From Streptomyces changanensis (GTDB taxonomy: Bacteria; Actinomycetota; Actinomycetes; Streptomycetales; Streptomycetaceae): a DNA stretch of 64,000 nt. Each line of letters starts with the position of its first letter. Within the stretch, counting starts at the first letter, position 1. Positions 33,608 to 44,383 of the stretch are shown here, piece after piece. The notes beneath the pieces were generated by a model. That model saw only the letters and a program-made list of their open reading frames with translations, did no database searches and had not been told where the DNA came from. Made by a program: the position numbers and the translations under genes. The stretch covers positions 3,100,001 to 3,164,000 of the forward strand of contig NZ_CP102332.1 of the NCBI RefSeq assembly GCF_024600715.1. Direction: 5' to 3'.

Positions 33608-33613
33608 TAGGCT
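33608..33613 (+). promoter_or_regulatory. -10 element of a probable leaderless mshD transcript
   Basis: TAGGCT, seven bases, then the mshD ATG at 33621, with no ribosome site. Transcription is expected to start at the start codon. Confidence 0.5.
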
Positions 33614-33620
33614 CGTACGC

Positions 33621-34622
33621 ATGACGACTGACGTTCGCGCAACGGCCCCCGAGTCGGGACGCCGCATCGAGATCTTCGACGAGCTCACCCCGGAGCAGGC
33701 CCAGGACGTCCTCGACCTGCTCGCCGACGCCGCCCGCACCGACGGCGTCCAGGCCGTCTCCGAACAGGGCCGGCTCCAACTGAAGGCGTTCACGCGCGCC
33801 GACGCCGCCGACGGCGGCGGACAGCGGGGCGACGGCGGCGGACAGCAGGCGGACGGCCGCCGGGAAGGCGTGCGCCACCTGCTCCTCTTCTTCGCCGACC
33901 GGCTCGCCGGCTACGCCCAGCTGGAGGACACCGACCCCGTCGAGGCCCCGGCGGCCGAGCTGGTCGTCGACCCCGCGCAGCGCGGCCGCGGCCACGGGCG
34001 GGCGCTCGGCTCCGCCCTGCTCGCCGAGTCCGGCAAGCGGCTGCGGGTCTGGGCGCACGGCGGCAAGCCCGCCGCCCGCCACCTCGCCCAGGTGCTCGGG
34101 CTCACCCTCTTCCGCGAGCTGCGGCAGCTGCGCCGCCCCCTGGCCCCGCTGGACGTCCCCGAGCCGACCCTGCCCCCCGGCGTCACCGTCCGCACCTACG
34201 TCCCCGGCCGGGACGACGCCGCCTGGCTCGCCCTCAACGCCGCCGCCTTCGCCCACCACCCCGAGCAGGGCGCCCTGACCCAGCGGGACCTGGACGACCG
34301 CAAGGGCGAGCCGTGGTTCGACCCCAAGGGCTTCTTCCTCGCCGAGCGGGCGTCCGACGGCGCCCTGGTCGGCTTCCACTGGACGAAGGTCCACGCCGAC
34401 GAGCGGCTCGGCGAGGTGTACGTGCTCGGCATCTCCCCCGACGCCCAGGGCGGCGGTCTCGGCAAGGCCCTCACCGGGATCGGCCTGCGCCACCTCGCCG
34501 CCGAGGGCCTGCCGACGGCGATGCTGTACGTCGACGCCGACAACCCGGCGGCCCTGCGCGTCTACGAGGGCATGGGCTTCACGACGCACGAGGTGGACCT
34601 CATGTACCGCACGGAGACGTGA
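33621..34622 (+). CDS. mshD: Mycothiol synthase (MshD)
   Basis: A 333-residue tandem GNAT enzyme that acetylates Cys-GlcN-inositol with acetyl-CoA in the last step of mycothiol synthesis. The N-terminal GNAT repeat (about 15-165) includes [16 protein letters not shown]. The active C-terminal repeat (about 175-333) includes [16 protein letters not shown] and ends YRTET. A Gly/Gln/Asp-rich insert near residues 64-82, encoded by imperfect DNA repeats, is species-specific. Corresponds to SCO4151 from memory. Confidence 0.94.
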   Translation: MTTDVRATAPESGRRIEIFDELTPEQAQDVLDLLADAARTDGVQAVSEQGRLQLKAFTRADAADGGGQRGDGGGQQADGRREGVRHLLLFFADRLAGYAQLEDTDPVEAPAAELVVDPAQRGRGHGRALGSALLAESGKRLRVWAHGGKPAARHLAQVLGLTLFRELRQLRRPLAPLDVPEPTLPPGVTVRTYVPGRDDAAWLALNAAAFAHHPEQGALTQRDLDDRKGEPWFDPKGFFLAERASDGALVGFHWTKVHADERLGEVYVLGISPDAQGGGLGKALTGIGLRHLAAEGLPTAMLYVDADNPAALRVYEGMGFTTHEVDLMYRTET

Positions 34623-35011
34623 CGGCCCCTCCCCCTGCGGGGTGCCGCCACCACGGCGGCGCCCCGCCCCCGGGGCCCGTGGCGAGTACGCGCCATCGCG
34701 CCCCCGTGCACACCCCCGGCGCCCCGGCACGCCCCCGCCGTACCCGCGGACCGCCGCGCGAGCCGCAGGGCCGCCCGCACCCGGGCCCCCGGCCCCCGGC
34801 CGGCCCAGGCGCCCGGATCACAGCCCGCCCCGGCCCCGGAGGGGCGTGGCCGGGTGGGGGATTTGCGGGGGTGGCACACCCGGAAACGTCACGTCCTCGT
34901 TACCGATCATTCAGACACGCTTGCGACCCTCGGCCAATGAAGCCCGCCGTGTCCGCCTGCCAGGGCCGTTCCGACGCGCCTGACCAGCCCCTGGCGCGGA
35001 AGAATGGTGAC
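34623..35011. other. Intergenic region between mshD and ppk
   Basis: No supported gene. The first ~240 bp are Pro/Gly/Ala-like GC-rich DNA. Positions 34888-34920 hold a weak set of three 11-bp repeats in an AT-richer patch that probably contains the ppk promoter. Confidence 0.6.
34888..34920 (+). promoter_or_regulatory. Weak candidate PHO box upstream of ppk
   Basis: GTCACGTCCTC, GTTACCGATCA and TTCAGACACGC are three consecutive 11-bp units resembling degenerate PhoP direct repeats (GTTCACC-type). They lie 92 bp before the ppk start. ppk is PhoP-controlled in studied Streptomyces, but the match here is poor. Confidence 0.35.
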
Positions 35012-37261
35012 ATGAGCCAGCAGCCCGCCGAGGTCCCGGTCCAGCAGGTACAGCCGTCGCCCCCGCACGCCCAGCCGTCCGTCGGATCCATAGCCGCGCA
35101 CCGGCCCCACGCCGTCGCCCCGGCGTCGGCCGCCGCCGAACTCTCCCCGGACCTGGACGCCGACCTCGACGCGTACGACGTCGACGGCGCCTCCTCGGAG
35201 CTGCCGGAGGGCCGCTTCCTCGACCGCGAGCGCAGCTGGCTGGCGTTCAACGAACGCGTCCTGGAACTCGCCGAGGACCCGAACACCCCCCTCCTGGAGC
35301 GGGCCAACTTCCTCGCGATCTTCGCGTCCAACCTGGACGAGTTCTTCATGGTCCGGGTCGCCGGCCTGAAGCGCCGCATCGCCACCGGGGTCGCCACGCG
35401 CTCGGCGTCCGGCCTCCAGCCCCGCGAGGTCCTCGACCTGATCTGGACCCGCTCGCGCGAGCTCATGGCCCGGCACGCCGCCTGCTTCCAGCAGGACGTC
35501 GCCCCCGCCCTCGCCGACGAGAACATCCACCTCATCCGCTGGCCCGACCTGACCGAGAAGGAGCAGGCGCGCCTCTTCACGCTCTTCCGGCAGCAGATCT
35601 TCCCCGTGCTGACGCCGCTCGCCGTGGACCCCGCGCACCCCTTCCCCTACATCTCCGGGCTCTCGCTCAACCTCGCCGTCGTCGTCCGCAACCCCGTCAG
35701 CGGCCACCGCCACTTCGCGCGCGTGAAGGTCCCGCCCCTGCTGACGCGGTTCCTGGAGGCGTCCCCGCAGCGGTACGTGCCGCTGGAGGACGTCATCGCC
35801 GCGCACCTGGAGGAGCTGTTCCCCGGCATGGAGGTGCTGGCGCACCACATGTTCCGCGTCACCAGGAACGAGGACCTGGAGGTCGAGGAGGACGACACCG
35901 AGAACCTCCTGCAGGCCCTGGAGAAGGAGCTCATGCGGCGCCGCTTCGGCCCGCCGGTGCGGCTGGAGGTCGAGGAGTCCATCGACCCGTACGTCCTCGA
36001 CCTGCTCGTGCGCGAGCTGAAGGTCTCCGACGCCGAGGTGTACCCGCTGCCCGGCCCGCTGGACCTGACCGGCCTGTTCGGGATAGCGGGCCAGGACCGG
36101 CCGGAGCTGAAGTACCCGAAGTTCGTGGCCGGCACCCACCGCGACCTCGCCGAGGTCGAGTCGGCGTCCGCGCCGGACATCTTCGCGGCGCTGCGCGAGC
36201 GGGACGTGCTCCTGCACCACCCGTACGACAGCTTCTCCACCTCCGTGCAGGCGTTCCTGGAGCAGGCGGCGGCCGACCCGGACGTCCTGGCGATCAAGCA
36301 GACCCTGTACCGCACCTCCGGCGACTCGCCGATAGTGGACGCGCTGATCGACGCCGCCGAGGCGGGCAAGCAGGTCCTCGTCCTCGTCGAGATCAAGGCC
36401 CGCTTCGACGAGCAGGCCAACATCAAGTGGGCGCGCAAGCTGGAGGAGTCCGGCTGCCACGTGGTCTACGGCCTGGTCGGCCTGAAGACCCACTGCAAGC
36501 TGTCGCTCGTCGTCCGCCAGGAGGGCGAGCTGCTGCGCCGGTACTCCCACGTCGGCACGGGCAACTACCACCCGAAGACCGCCCGCCTCTACGAGGACCT
36601 GGGACTGCTCACCGCCGACCCGCAGGTCGGCGCCGACCTGTCCGACCTGTTCAACCGCCTCTCCGGCTACTCCCGGCGCGAGACCTACCGCCGGCTGCTC
36701 GTCGCCCCGAAGTCGCTGCGCGACGGCCTCGTGTCGCGGATAGAGAAGGAGATCGCCCACCACCGGGCGGGCCGCCCCGCGTACGTCCGCATCAAGGTCA
36801 ACTCCATGGTCGACGAGGCCGTCGTCGACGCCTGCTACCGCGCCTCGCAGGCGGGCGTGCCCGTCGACATCTGGGTCCGCGGCATCTGCGCCCTGCGCCC
36901 CGGCGTCACCGGCCTGTCCGAGAACATACGGGTCCGCTCGATCCTCGGCCGCTTCCTGGAGCACTCCCGGGTCTTCGCCTTCGGCAACGGCGGCGAACCG
37001 GAGGTGTGGCTCGGCAGCGCCGACATGATGCACCGCAACCTCGACCGCCGCATAGAGGCGCTGGTACGGCTCTCCGACCCCGCCCACCGCGCGGCGATCC
37101 ACCGCCTGCTGGAGACGGGCATGGCCGACACCACCGCCTCGTGGCACCTCGGCCCCGACGGCGAATGGACCCGGCACTCGACGGACGCGGACGGCCAGCC
37201 CCTGCGGCACGTCCAGGAGATGCTGATAGACGCCCGGAGGCGCCGACGTGCACAAACCTGA
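35012..37261 (+). CDS. ppk: Polyphosphate kinase 1
   Basis: A 749-residue PPK1, making inorganic polyphosphate from ATP reversibly. After a ~65-residue variable N-terminus comes the PPK N domain ([20 protein letters not shown]), a middle domain, and C1/C2 domains of phospholipase-D fold. The autophosphorylated His lies in [11 protein letters not shown], with the second conserved His region in [17 protein letters not shown]. The ATG at 35012 is used; an in-frame ATG at 34937 would add 25 residues. The gene overlaps the CHAD gene by 14 bp, forming a polyphosphate operon. Confidence 0.96.
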   Translation: MSQQPAEVPVQQVQPSPPHAQPSVGSIAAHRPHAVAPASAAAELSPDLDADLDAYDVDGASSELPEGRFLDRERSWLAFNERVLELAEDPNTPLLERANFLAIFASNLDEFFMVRVAGLKRRIATGVATRSASGLQPREVLDLIWTRSRELMARHAACFQQDVAPALADENIHLIRWPDLTEKEQARLFTLFRQQIFPVLTPLAVDPAHPFPYISGLSLNLAVVVRNPVSGHRHFARVKVPPLLTRFLEASPQRYVPLEDVIAAHLEELFPGMEVLAHHMFRVTRNEDLEVEEDDTENLLQALEKELMRRRFGPPVRLEVEESIDPYVLDLLVRELKVSDAEVYPLPGPLDLTGLFGIAGQDRPELKYPKFVAGTHRDLAEVESASAPDIFAALRERDVLLHHPYDSFSTSVQAFLEQAAADPDVLAIKQTLYRTSGDSPIVDALIDAAEAGKQVLVLVEIKARFDEQANIKWARKLEESGCHVVYGLVGLKTHCKLSLVVRQEGELLRRYSHVGTGNYHPKTARLYEDLGLLTADPQVGADLSDLFNRLSGYSRRETYRRLLVAPKSLRDGLVSRIEKEIAHHRAGRPAYVRIKVNSMVDEAVVDACYRASQAGVPVDIWVRGICALRPGVTGLSENIRVRSILGRFLEHSRVFAFGNGGEPEVWLGSADMMHRNLDRRIEALVRLSDPAHRAAIHRLLETGMADTTASWHLGPDGEWTRHSTDADGQPLRHVQEMLIDARRRRRAQT

Positions 37262-38183
37262 CCCCACCCCGCCCGCGGGCGAGGTCCTGGCGCCGTACCT
37301 GCACGCCCGCGCGAACGACTTCCTGCGCGCGCTGCGGCTGCACACCGAGAGCAACGGCTCGGACAGCTCGGGCGCGGAGGAGGCCACCCGGTCCCTGCGG
37401 GCCGCCGCCCGCCGCATCGGCGCGACCCTGCACACCTTCCGCCCCCTCCTCGACGGGGCGTGGGCGGACGGGCTGCGCGCCGAGCTGGCCTGGCTCTCCG
37501 GGACGCTCGCCCAGGAGCACGCCTGCACCTCGCGCCTGGTCCGCCTCGTGGACGCCCTGTCCCGTCTCACCGGCGGGACCGTGCCGCCCCCGAGGGGGCC
37601 GTCGGGGGGCGGGGCGATGCAGGTGGGCGCCGCCCGGGCCGGCGCCCTGCTGGAACGGCAGCTGACCCTCGCCCGGACCCGCGCCCACTCCGCCGCCCTG
37701 GAGGCCCTCGGCTCCTCCCGCTTCCACGCCGTGGCGGACGCGGTGGCCCTGCTGGCGTCGGAGGTCCCCCTCGGGCCGGCCGCCGCCGCGCCCGCCCCGG
37801 AGGTCCTCCCGGTCCCCGCCGAGACCGTGGAGCGCCGCCTGCTGGACGCGGTCGGCGTGTTGCCCATGGTCCCGGCCGTCGGCGGGGAGCACCAGGACGC
37901 GCCCTGGCACCAGGTGCGGCTGCTGCTGCGCCTCCACCGGTACGCGCGGGAGGTGTGCTCCGTCCCCGCGCCGGAGCTGTACGAGGCGGCGACCGCGCTG
38001 GACCGGCACCGGGACGCCGCCGAGGCCGCGGCCGCCGCCGCCACCGCCGCCCGCACCCCCCGGATCGCCCCGGCCACCGCGTACACGCTGGGCGTCCTCC
38101 ACGCCGACCAGCGCCACGAGGTGGACGCGGCGCGGCTCGCCTTCCACCGCGCCTGGCGCCGTACGGCGGTGACGGCCCCGTGA
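37248..38183 (+). CDS. CHAD domain protein
   Basis: A 311-residue helical protein with conserved basic and histidine residues ([35 protein letters not shown]). CHAD domains bind polyphosphate and localise to polyphosphate granules. Here the domain covers nearly the whole chain, with a low-complexity Ala/Pro loop near 175-190. The GTG start lies inside ppk, and the end overlaps the NUDIX gene (GTGA). Co-translation with ppk strongly supports a polyphosphate role. Confidence 0.92.
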   Translation: MHKPDPTPPAGEVLAPYLHARANDFLRALRLHTESNGSDSSGAEEATRSLRAAARRIGATLHTFRPLLDGAWADGLRAELAWLSGTLAQEHACTSRLVRLVDALSRLTGGTVPPPRGPSGGGAMQVGAARAGALLERQLTLARTRAHSAALEALGSSRFHAVADAVALLASEVPLGPAAAAPAPEVLPVPAETVERRLLDAVGVLPMVPAVGGEHQDAPWHQVRLLLRLHRYAREVCSVPAPELYEAATALDRHRDAAEAAAAAATAARTPRIAPATAYTLGVLHADQRHEVDAARLAFHRAWRRTAVTAP

Positions 38184-38578
38184 GCGGCACCGTCAGGGCG
38201 GCCGGCTGCCTGCTGTGGCGGCCGGGGCCGGGCGGGGTGCCGGAGCTCTGCCTGGTGCACCGGCCCAAGTACGACGACTGGTCCTTCCCGAAGGGGAAGC
38301 TCGAACCGGGTGAGGAGCTCCTCGCGGCGGCGGTCCGCGAGGTGGCGGAGGAGACCGGCCAGTCGTGCAGGCCCGGCCCGTTCCTGGCGACGGTCCGCTA
38401 CCGGGTCAAGGACCGCCCCAAGGAGGTCACGTACTGGGCGGCCGAGGCGACGGGTGGCGGGTTCACGCCAAGCCGGGAGGTCGACGCCCTGCGGTGGGTG
38501 CCCGCCCCGCAGGCCACCGCCCACCTCAGCCACGCGACGGACCGGCCGCTCGTGGCGGTGTTCCTCGCCGCGGTGTGA
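38180..38578 (+). CDS. NUDIX hydrolase
   Basis: A 132-residue enzyme with a complete Nudix box, GKLEPGEELLAAAVREVAEETG (split at positions ~38-59; catalytic glutamates in REVAEE). It lacks the C-terminal RHG phosphatase domain of mycobacterial MutT1. Substrates in the family include (d)NTP damage products, diadenosine polyphosphates and polyphosphate-related molecules. The operon with ppk and CHAD favours a phosphate-metabolite substrate. The GTG start overlaps the CHAD stop. Confidence 0.92.
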   Translation: MSGTVRAAGCLLWRPGPGGVPELCLVHRPKYDDWSFPKGKLEPGEELLAAAVREVAEETGQSCRPGPFLATVRYRVKDRPKEVTYWAAEATGGGFTPSREVDALRWVPAPQATAHLSHATDRPLVAVFLAAV

Positions 38579-39106
38579 GCCACGGGCCGGGGCGCCCCCA
38601 GGGGGCGGTGAGCCCCAGGCCGTACCGCTCCCAGGGGCGGTAGGACCTGGGGCGTACGGTGCTGCCCGGGCGCCTGTGCGGTGCCGGGGGCCGGGGGGGC
38701 GGGGAGCCGCCGGGGTGCGGCCGGGGCCGCGTCCACGCCGGCCACCGTGGTGCCCGGGCCGTGTGCCCGAGGCCGGGGTCTGCCCGGGGCCGTGTGGCCG
38801 GAGGGCGGCCGTGTCACCCGGGCCGGCCGGGGCCGTCGACTGCGGGACAGGGGCGTGCGAGGTGTACGGGGGGCGTGCAGGGCGCAGCGGGGGCGCCCGG
38901 TATGCACTGCACCGCCACTTCCGGCATGGTTCACCTCCCGTTCACTCCCCCCCGTCGACCGCTTCACCTGATCTGCCTAATTTCGGCCGTACACGGTGAC
39001 CAGCAGACGCCATCACCACCCCACTCCGACACACGCCGTCGTACAACCGGCCATGGACCCACCACGCGGCCTCCGGCCCGGCGGTTACTGGAAGGAACAC
39101 CCGAAA
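38579..39106. other. Long intergenic leader upstream of pstS
   Basis: No supported gene. Positions 38579-38920 are GC-rich with repeated ccggggccg-type blocks that may fold and end the ppk operon. The PHO box occupies 38929-38972. The remaining ~135 bp to the pstS start is the probable 5' leader, with GGAAGGAA just before the GTG. Confidence 0.65.
38929..38972 (+). promoter_or_regulatory. PHO box upstream of pstSCAB
   Basis: GTTCACCTCCC (38929-38939) and GTTCACTCCCC (38940-38950) are two adjacent 11-bp direct repeats matching the Streptomyces PhoP core GTTCACC. A degenerate third unit (38951-38961) and a fourth, CTTCACCTGAT (38962-38972), stay in phase. Phosphate starvation should induce pstSCAB through PhoP here. 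Confidence 0.85.
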
Positions 39107-40237
39107 GTGAAGCTTCATCGCAAGACCGGGCTTCGCGCCACCGCGCTCGGCGCCCTCGTCGTCTCCGGCGCCCTGGTCCTCACGGCGTGTGGTTCGGACG
39201 ACAACGCGAGCCCGGACGGGACGAAGAAGACGACGGCCGCCTCGAACATCGCCTGCGAGGGCGCCAAGGGCCAGCTCCTCGCCGCGGGCTCCACCGCGCA
39301 GAAGAACGCCATGGACCTCTGGGTGAAGAACTTCCAGGCGGCCTGCGAGGGCGTCGAGGTGAACTACCAGGCCATCGGCTCCGGCGGCGGCATCACCAAG
39401 TTCAACCAGGGCCAGGTCGCCTTCGCCGGCTCCGACTCCGCGCTGAAGGAGGAGGAGGTGACCGAGTCGCAGAAGATCTGCAAGGGCGGCAAGGGCATCA
39501 ACCTCCCCATGGTCGGCGGCCCCGTCGCCATCGGCTACAAGCTCGACGGCGTGGACGGCCTCGTCCTGGACGCCGCCACCCTCGCCAAGATCTTCAACTC
39601 GAAGATCACCAAGTGGAACGACCCGGCCATCGCCAAGCTGAACCCGGGCGTCAAGCTGCCCGACCTGGCGATCCAGGCGTTCCACCGCTCCGACGAGTCG
39701 GGCACCACCCAGAACCTCGGCAAGTACCTCAGCGAGGCCGCCGCCGCGGAATGGAAGCACGACCCGAAGACGAAGTCGTGGCCCGCCCCCGGCGGCCAGG
39801 CCGCGAACGGCTCCTCCGGCGTCGCCGCCGCCGTCAAGGACACCAACGGCGCGATCGGCTACTTCGAGCTGTCCTACGCGACCGCCAGCAGCATCAGCAC
39901 CGTCAAGCTGAACACGGGCGCCGCCCAGCCGGTCGAGGCCACCCCGGAGAACGCCTCCAAGGCCATCGCCGCCGCCAAGGTCAAGGGCACCGGCAGCGAC
40001 CTCGCCCTCTCCCTCGACTACAAGACCAAGGCCGAGGGCGCCTACCCGATCATCCTGGTCACCTACGAGATCGCCTGCGACAAGGGCAACAAGGCCGACA
40101 CCCTGCCCACCCTGAAGGCGTTCCTCACCTACACGGCGAGCGAGGAGGGCCAGAAGGTCCTCTCCGACGCGGGCTACGCGCCGCTCCCGGCCGAGATCGC
40201 GACCAAGGTCCGGCAGATCGTCCCCACCCTCTCGTAA
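39107..40237 (+). CDS. pstS: Phosphate-binding lipoprotein PstS
   Basis: A 376-residue lipoprotein, the high-affinity phosphate receptor. The signal ends with lipobox LTAC at Cys about 26 (GALVLTACGSDDN). Phosphate-contacting motifs AAGSTAQKNAM, GSGGGITKF and AFAGSDSALK are present, as is HRSDESGTTQNL. The GTG at 39107 is set by GGAAGGAA nine bases upstream; the in-frame ATG at 38996 would precede the signal. It is the first gene of pstSCAB, downstream of a PHO box. Confidence 0.97.
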   Translation: MKLHRKTGLRATALGALVVSGALVLTACGSDDNASPDGTKKTTAASNIACEGAKGQLLAAGSTAQKNAMDLWVKNFQAACEGVEVNYQAIGSGGGITKFNQGQVAFAGSDSALKEEEVTESQKICKGGKGINLPMVGGPVAIGYKLDGVDGLVLDAATLAKIFNSKITKWNDPAIAKLNPGVKLPDLAIQAFHRSDESGTTQNLGKYLSEAAAAEWKHDPKTKSWPAPGGQAANGSSGVAAAVKDTNGAIGYFELSYATASSISTVKLNTGAAQPVEATPENASKAIAAAKVKGTGSDLALSLDYKTKAEGAYPIILVTYEIACDKGNKADTLPTLKAFLTYTASEEGQKVLSDAGYAPLPAEIATKVRQIVPTLS

Positions 40238-40341
40238 CGACCCGACCGGGGCCGGCCCTCCCACCCGGGGCCCGGCCGGCCCCGGCATCCGGTGCACCGC
40301 CGCCAGGAGCCACGCCCGCTCCGCAGACCGGAGAACACACG

Positions 40342-41340
40342 ATGGCCACAGCCACCCCGCACCACGCCCCGCCACCCGGCGGGAACCAGACAACGACCCC
40401 GAAGACGAGCGCCCCGTCCCGCGCCGGTGACCGGATCTTCCGCGGCCTGTCCCGCGGCTCCGGCATCACCCTCCTGGTGATCATGGCGGCGATCGCGGTC
40501 TTCCTCACCTACCGCGCCGTCCTCGCCATATCGAAGAACGAGGGCGACTTCCTCACGACCTCGGAGTGGAACCCGGCCGGGAACCCGCCCGTCTTCGGCA
40601 TCGCCGTCCTCGCCTTCGGCACCATCGTCAGCTCGATCATCGCCATGGTCATCGCGGTGCCGATCGCGATCGGCATCGCGCTGTTCATCTCGCACTACGC
40701 GCCGCGCCGGCTCGCCTCGCCCCTCGCGTACGTCGTCGACCTCCTCGCCGCGGTGCCCAGCATCATCTACGGCCTGTGGGGCGCGATCTTCCTCGTCCCG
40801 TACCTCGGCGGCCTCAACCGGTGGCTGGACCAGTACATGGGCTGGACCTACGTCTTCGACAAGTCCGGCGAGGGCGTCGCGCGCAACCTGTTCACCGTGG
40901 GCGTCCTGCTGGCGATCATGATCCTGCCGATCATCACCAACGTCACCCGCGAGGTCTTCCTCCAGGTCCCGCGCATGCACGAGGAGGCCGCCCTGGCCCT
41001 CGGCGCCACCCGCTGGGAGACCATCCGCATGTCGGTGCTGCCGTTCGGCCGCTCCGGCATCATCAGCGCGTCCATGCTGGGCCTGGGCCGCGCGCTCGGC
41101 GAGACGATGGCCGTCGCCGTCGTCCTCTCCCCCAGCTTCCTCATCTCCGGGCACATCCTCGACCCGGGCGGTGGCACGTTCGCGCAGAACATCGCCGCCA
41201 AGTTCAACGAGGCGAACGAGTTCGGCCGGGACGCCCTGATCGCCTCCGGTCTCGTCCTCTTCGTCATCACGCTGCTGGTCAACGGCGCGGCCCGCTGGAT
41301 CATCGGGCGCCGCAAGGAGTACTCGGGGGCGAACGCATGA
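40342..41340 (+). CDS. pstC: Phosphate ABC transporter permease PstC
   Basis: A 332-residue inner-membrane permease with six or seven transmembrane helices starting near residue 40. The binding-protein-dependent transport EAA loop is [27 protein letters not shown] Pro/Thr-rich cytoplasmic N-terminus of ~35 residues precedes TM1. GGAG lies ten bases before the ATG. It overlaps pstA by 4 bp (ATGA). Confidence 0.96.
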   Translation: MATATPHHAPPPGGNQTTTPKTSAPSRAGDRIFRGLSRGSGITLLVIMAAIAVFLTYRAVLAISKNEGDFLTTSEWNPAGNPPVFGIAVLAFGTIVSSIIAMVIAVPIAIGIALFISHYAPRRLASPLAYVVDLLAAVPSIIYGLWGAIFLVPYLGGLNRWLDQYMGWTYVFDKSGEGVARNLFTVGVLLAIMILPIITNVTREVFLQVPRMHEEAALALGATRWETIRMSVLPFGRSGIISASMLGLGRALGETMAVAVVLSPSFLISGHILDPGGGTFAQNIAAKFNEANEFGRDALIASGLVLFVITLLVNGAARWIIGRRKEYSGANA

Positions 41341-42416
41341 GCCACGTCATCCAGGAGAAGCGGCCCGCCACCGCCCCCGCGGGCCGGCCCGCGCCGCTGT
41401 CCCACGCGCGCCTGCCCCGCTGGGCGCCGGCCGTCGTCGCCGTCGGGTCCGTCGCCGCCGCTTGCGGCATCGGCGCCGCCGCCGGCTGGGAGAGCCACAC
41501 GCAGTGGGGCATGCTCTCCGCGGTGCTCTTCGTCGTCACCACGTACGCCGTCACCACCAAGGTCGAGAACGCCCGGCAGGCCAAGGACCGCGTGGCGACC
41601 AGCCTCGTGTGGGTCTGCTTCGTCCTCGCCGTGGTCCCGCTCGCCTCACTCGCCTGGGTGACGGTGAGCAAGGGCGTCGAGGTCCTCGACGTCTACTTCC
41701 TCACGCACTCGATGAACGGCGTCCTCGACGCCGAGACGGGCGGCGGCGTCTACCACGCGCTGCTCGGCACCATCGAGCAGGTCGCCATCGCGGCCGTCAT
41801 CGCGGCCCCGATCGGCATGCTGACCGCGATCTACCTGGTCGAGTACGGCAGGGGCCGCCTGGCCCAGGCCGTCACCTTCTTCGTCGACGTGATGACGGGC
41901 GTCCCGTCGATCGTCGCGGGCCTGTTCATCCTCGCCACCTGGAACCTCGTCCTGGGCTTCGGGCCCTCCGGCTTCGCCGGCTCGATGGCGCTGGCCATCC
42001 TCATGATGCCGGTGGTCGTCCGCTCCACCGAGGAGATGCTCAAGCTCGTCCCGAACGAGCTGCGCGAGGCCTCCCTCGCCCTGGGCGTCCCCAAGTGGAA
42101 GACCATCCTCAAGGTGGTCCTGCCGACCGCGATCGGCGGCATCACCACGGGCGTCATGCTCGCGGTCGCCCGTATCACCGGCGAGACGGCCCCCGTGCTG
42201 CTCCTCGTCTTCGGTACGAAGCTGATCAACCCGAACCCCTTCGAAGGCGCGCAGGCGTCGCTGCCGCTCTACGTCTACGAGCAGTACGCCGTCGGTACCG
42301 ACGCCGCCGTGGCCCGCGCCTGGGCCGCCGCGCTCGTCCTCATCGCCTTCGTCATGATCCTCAACATGGTGGCCCGCGGCATCGCCCGCTGGAAGGCCCC
42401 GAAGACCAGCCGCTAA
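41337..42416 (+). CDS. pstA: Phosphate ABC transporter permease PstA
   Basis: A 359-residue permease with about eight hydrophobic segments: two in an N-terminal extension (about 30-75), then the core six. The EAA loop is [21 protein letters not shown]. It forms the membrane channel with PstC. Its start overlaps the pstC stop, and pstB follows after 50 bp. Confidence 0.96.
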   Translation: MSHVIQEKRPATAPAGRPAPLSHARLPRWAPAVVAVGSVAAACGIGAAAGWESHTQWGMLSAVLFVVTTYAVTTKVENARQAKDRVATSLVWVCFVLAVVPLASLAWVTVSKGVEVLDVYFLTHSMNGVLDAETGGGVYHALLGTIEQVAIAAVIAAPIGMLTAIYLVEYGRGRLAQAVTFFVDVMTGVPSIVAGLFILATWNLVLGFGPSGFAGSMALAILMMPVVVRSTEEMLKLVPNELREASLALGVPKWKTILKVVLPTAIGGITTGVMLAVARITGETAPVLLLVFGTKLINPNPFEGAQASLPLYVYEQYAVGTDAAVARAWAAALVLIAFVMILNMVARGIARWKAPKTSR

Positions 42417-42466
42417 GGCTCCACCGCCCGGCCCCGCCGGGCGGCGCAAACTGGGAAGTGATTCAG

Positions 42467-43243
42467 ATGGCCAAGCGAATCGACGTCAGCGGCCTCTCCG
42501 CTTACTACGGCAACCACAAGGCGATCGACGACATCTCGATGACCGTCGAGCCCCGCTCCGTCACGGCCTTCATCGGCCCGTCCGGCTGCGGCAAGTCCAC
42601 CTTCCTGCGCACCCTGAACCGGATGCACGAGGTCACCCCCGGCGGCCGCGTCGAGGGCAAGGTGATGCTCGACGACCAGAACCTCTACGGCAAGGACGTC
42701 GACCCGGTCGCCGTGCGCCGCACGGTCGGCATGGTCTTCCAGCGCCCCAACCCCTTCCCCACCATGTCGATCTACGACAACGTGGCGGCGGGCCTGCGCC
42801 TGAACGGCAGCTACCGCAAGTCCGAGCTGAGCGACGTCGTCGAGCGCTCCCTGAGGGGCGCGAACCTCTGGAACGAGGTCAAGGACCGGCTGAACAAGCC
42901 CGGCTCGGGCCTCTCCGGCGGCCAGCAGCAGCGCCTGTGCATCGCCCGCGCCATCGCGGTCCAGCCGGACGTCCTGCTGATGGACGAGCCCTGCTCCGCC
43001 CTGGACCCGATCTCGACGCTCGCCATCGAGGACCTGATCGGCGAGCTGAAGGAACAGTTCACGATCGTCATCGTGACGCACAACATGCAGCAGGCCGCCC
43101 GCGTCTCGGACCGTACGGCCTTCTTCAACCTGGCCGCGGTCGGCCAGCCCGGCAAGCTGATCGAGCTCGACGAGACGGAGCGCATCTTCTCCAACCCGTC
43201 GGTGCAGGCCACGGAGGACTACATCTCCGGCCGCTTCGGCTGA
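42467..43243 (+). CDS. pstB: Phosphate ABC transporter ATPase PstB
   Basis: A 258-residue ATPase. Walker A is GPSGCGKST (about residues 37-45), Q-loop VFQRPNPFP, signature LSGGQQQR, Walker [13 protein letters not shown] and switch His IVTHNM. These match PstB closely, including the [18 protein letters not shown] block. It energises PstC/PstA. No phoU lies directly downstream; a PhoU-like DUF47 gene is instead paired with pit across the convergent junction. Confidence 0.97.
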   Translation: MAKRIDVSGLSAYYGNHKAIDDISMTVEPRSVTAFIGPSGCGKSTFLRTLNRMHEVTPGGRVEGKVMLDDQNLYGKDVDPVAVRRTVGMVFQRPNPFPTMSIYDNVAAGLRLNGSYRKSELSDVVERSLRGANLWNEVKDRLNKPGSGLSGGQQQRLCIARAIAVQPDVLLMDEPCSALDPISTLAIEDLIGELKEQFTIVIVTHNMQQAARVSDRTAFFNLAAVGQPGKLIELDETERIFSNPSVQATEDYISGRFG

Positions 43244-43298
43244 GCCACCCCCCACACACGTCCTGCGGTGCTGCATGGCGGTGCCACCGCGAGACGAA

Positions 43299-43328
43299 GG
43301 GCCCGCCCCCTCTCCCAGGGGCGGGCCC
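43299..43328. terminator. Hairpin between convergent pstB and pit
   Basis: GGGCCCGCCCC (43299-43309) and GGGGCGGGCCC (43318-43328) form a perfect 11-bp stem with an 8-nt loop. It is well placed to terminate pstSCAB and the opposing DUF47-pit transcript. Confidence 0.75.
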
Positions 43329-43378
43329 GTTCACTTCCTCCGGCCGAACGCCGCGCGGGGCGGGGCCGGCCCCCGCCG

Positions 43379-44377
43379 TCAGCCGAAGAACAGCCGGACG
43401 GCGAAGAAGCTCACCGCGGCGACGGCCGCCGCCGCCGGCATGGTGATGAACCAGCCGAGGATGATGTTCTTCGCGACGCCCCACCGCACGGCGTTGACGC
43501 GCTTGGTGGCACCCACACCCATGATCGCCGAGGTGATCACGTGGGTCGTGGAGATCGGCGCGTGGAAGATGAACGACGCCGAGTACATGACGGACGCCGC
43601 GGTGGTCTCCGCCGCGAAGCCCTGCGGCGGGTCCAGCTCGATGATCCGGCGCCCGAGGGTCCGCATGATCCGCCAGCCACCCGCGTAGGTGCCGAGCGAC
43701 AGCATCACCGCGCTGGCGACCTTCACCCAGAACGGGATCGGGTCGCCGGACTGCTCGACGTCGGCGATGACCAGCGCCATCACCACGATGCCCATCGTCT
43801 TCTGGGCGTCCTGCAGACCGTGGCCGAGCGCCATGCCGGCCGCCGAGACCGTCTGCGCTATGCGGAAGCCGCGCTTGGTCTTGTGCGGCCCGGCGTTCCG
43901 GAAGATCCACATGATGCCGGCCATCACCAGGTAGCCCAGGATGAGGCCGACGAACGGCGAGATGAACATCGGGATGACGATCTTCTGGAGCACGCCGCCC
44001 CAGATGACCTCGGTACCGCCGGCCAGCGCGGCACCGACCATGCCACCGAAGAGCGCGTGCGACGACGACGAGGGCAGCCCGAAGTACCAGGTGACAAGGT
44101 TCCACACGATCGCGCCGACCAGCGCGGCGAAGAGGATGCCCATCCCCTTGTCGCCGGTGGGCGTGGCGATCAGCCCCTCGCTGACGGTCTTGGCGACGCC
44201 GCTGCCCATGAAGGCGCCGGCGAGGTTCATGACCGCGGCCATCGCCAGCGCGGCGCGCGGCGTGAGCGCCCGCGTCGACACGGAGGTGGCGATGGCGTTC
44301 GCGGAGTCGTGGAAGCCGTTGGTGTACGTGAAGAAGAGCGCGACCCCGATGGTCACGACCAGAGCGAAGGTGTCCAC
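43379..44377 (-). CDS. pit: Low-affinity inorganic phosphate transporter (Pit family)
   Basis: A 332-residue secondary transporter with about nine transmembrane helices. The two inverted PiT signatures are present: FFTYTNGFHDSANAIATSV near the N-terminus and AGMALGHGLQDAQKTMG near residue 185. It imports metal-phosphate coupled to protons. It lies 6 bp downstream of the DUF47 gene, the typical Pit-accessory pairing. Corresponds to pitH1 (SCO4138) from memory. Confidence 0.95.
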   Translation of the reverse strand: MDTFALVVTIGVALFFTYTNGFHDSANAIATSVSTRALTPRAALAMAAVMNLAGAFMGSGVAKTVSEGLIATPTGDKGMGILFAALVGAIVWNLVTWYFGLPSSSSHALFGGMVGAALAGGTEVIWGGVLQKIVIPMFISPFVGLILGYLVMAGIMWIFRNAGPHKTKRGFRIAQTVSAAGMALGHGLQDAQKTMGIVVMALVIADVEQSGDPIPFWVKVASAVMLSLGTYAGGWRIMRTLGRRIIELDPPQGFAAETTAASVMYSASFIFHAPISTTHVITSAIMGVGATKRVNAVRWGVAKNIILGWFITMPAAAAVAAVSFFAVRLFFG

Positions 44378-44383
44378 GGAGGC

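Noticed and set aside
34907..38533. 1208-codon open frame on the minus strand opposite ppk
   Set aside because: Shadow of ppk, CHAD and NUDIX genes; no motifs and antisense-type composition.
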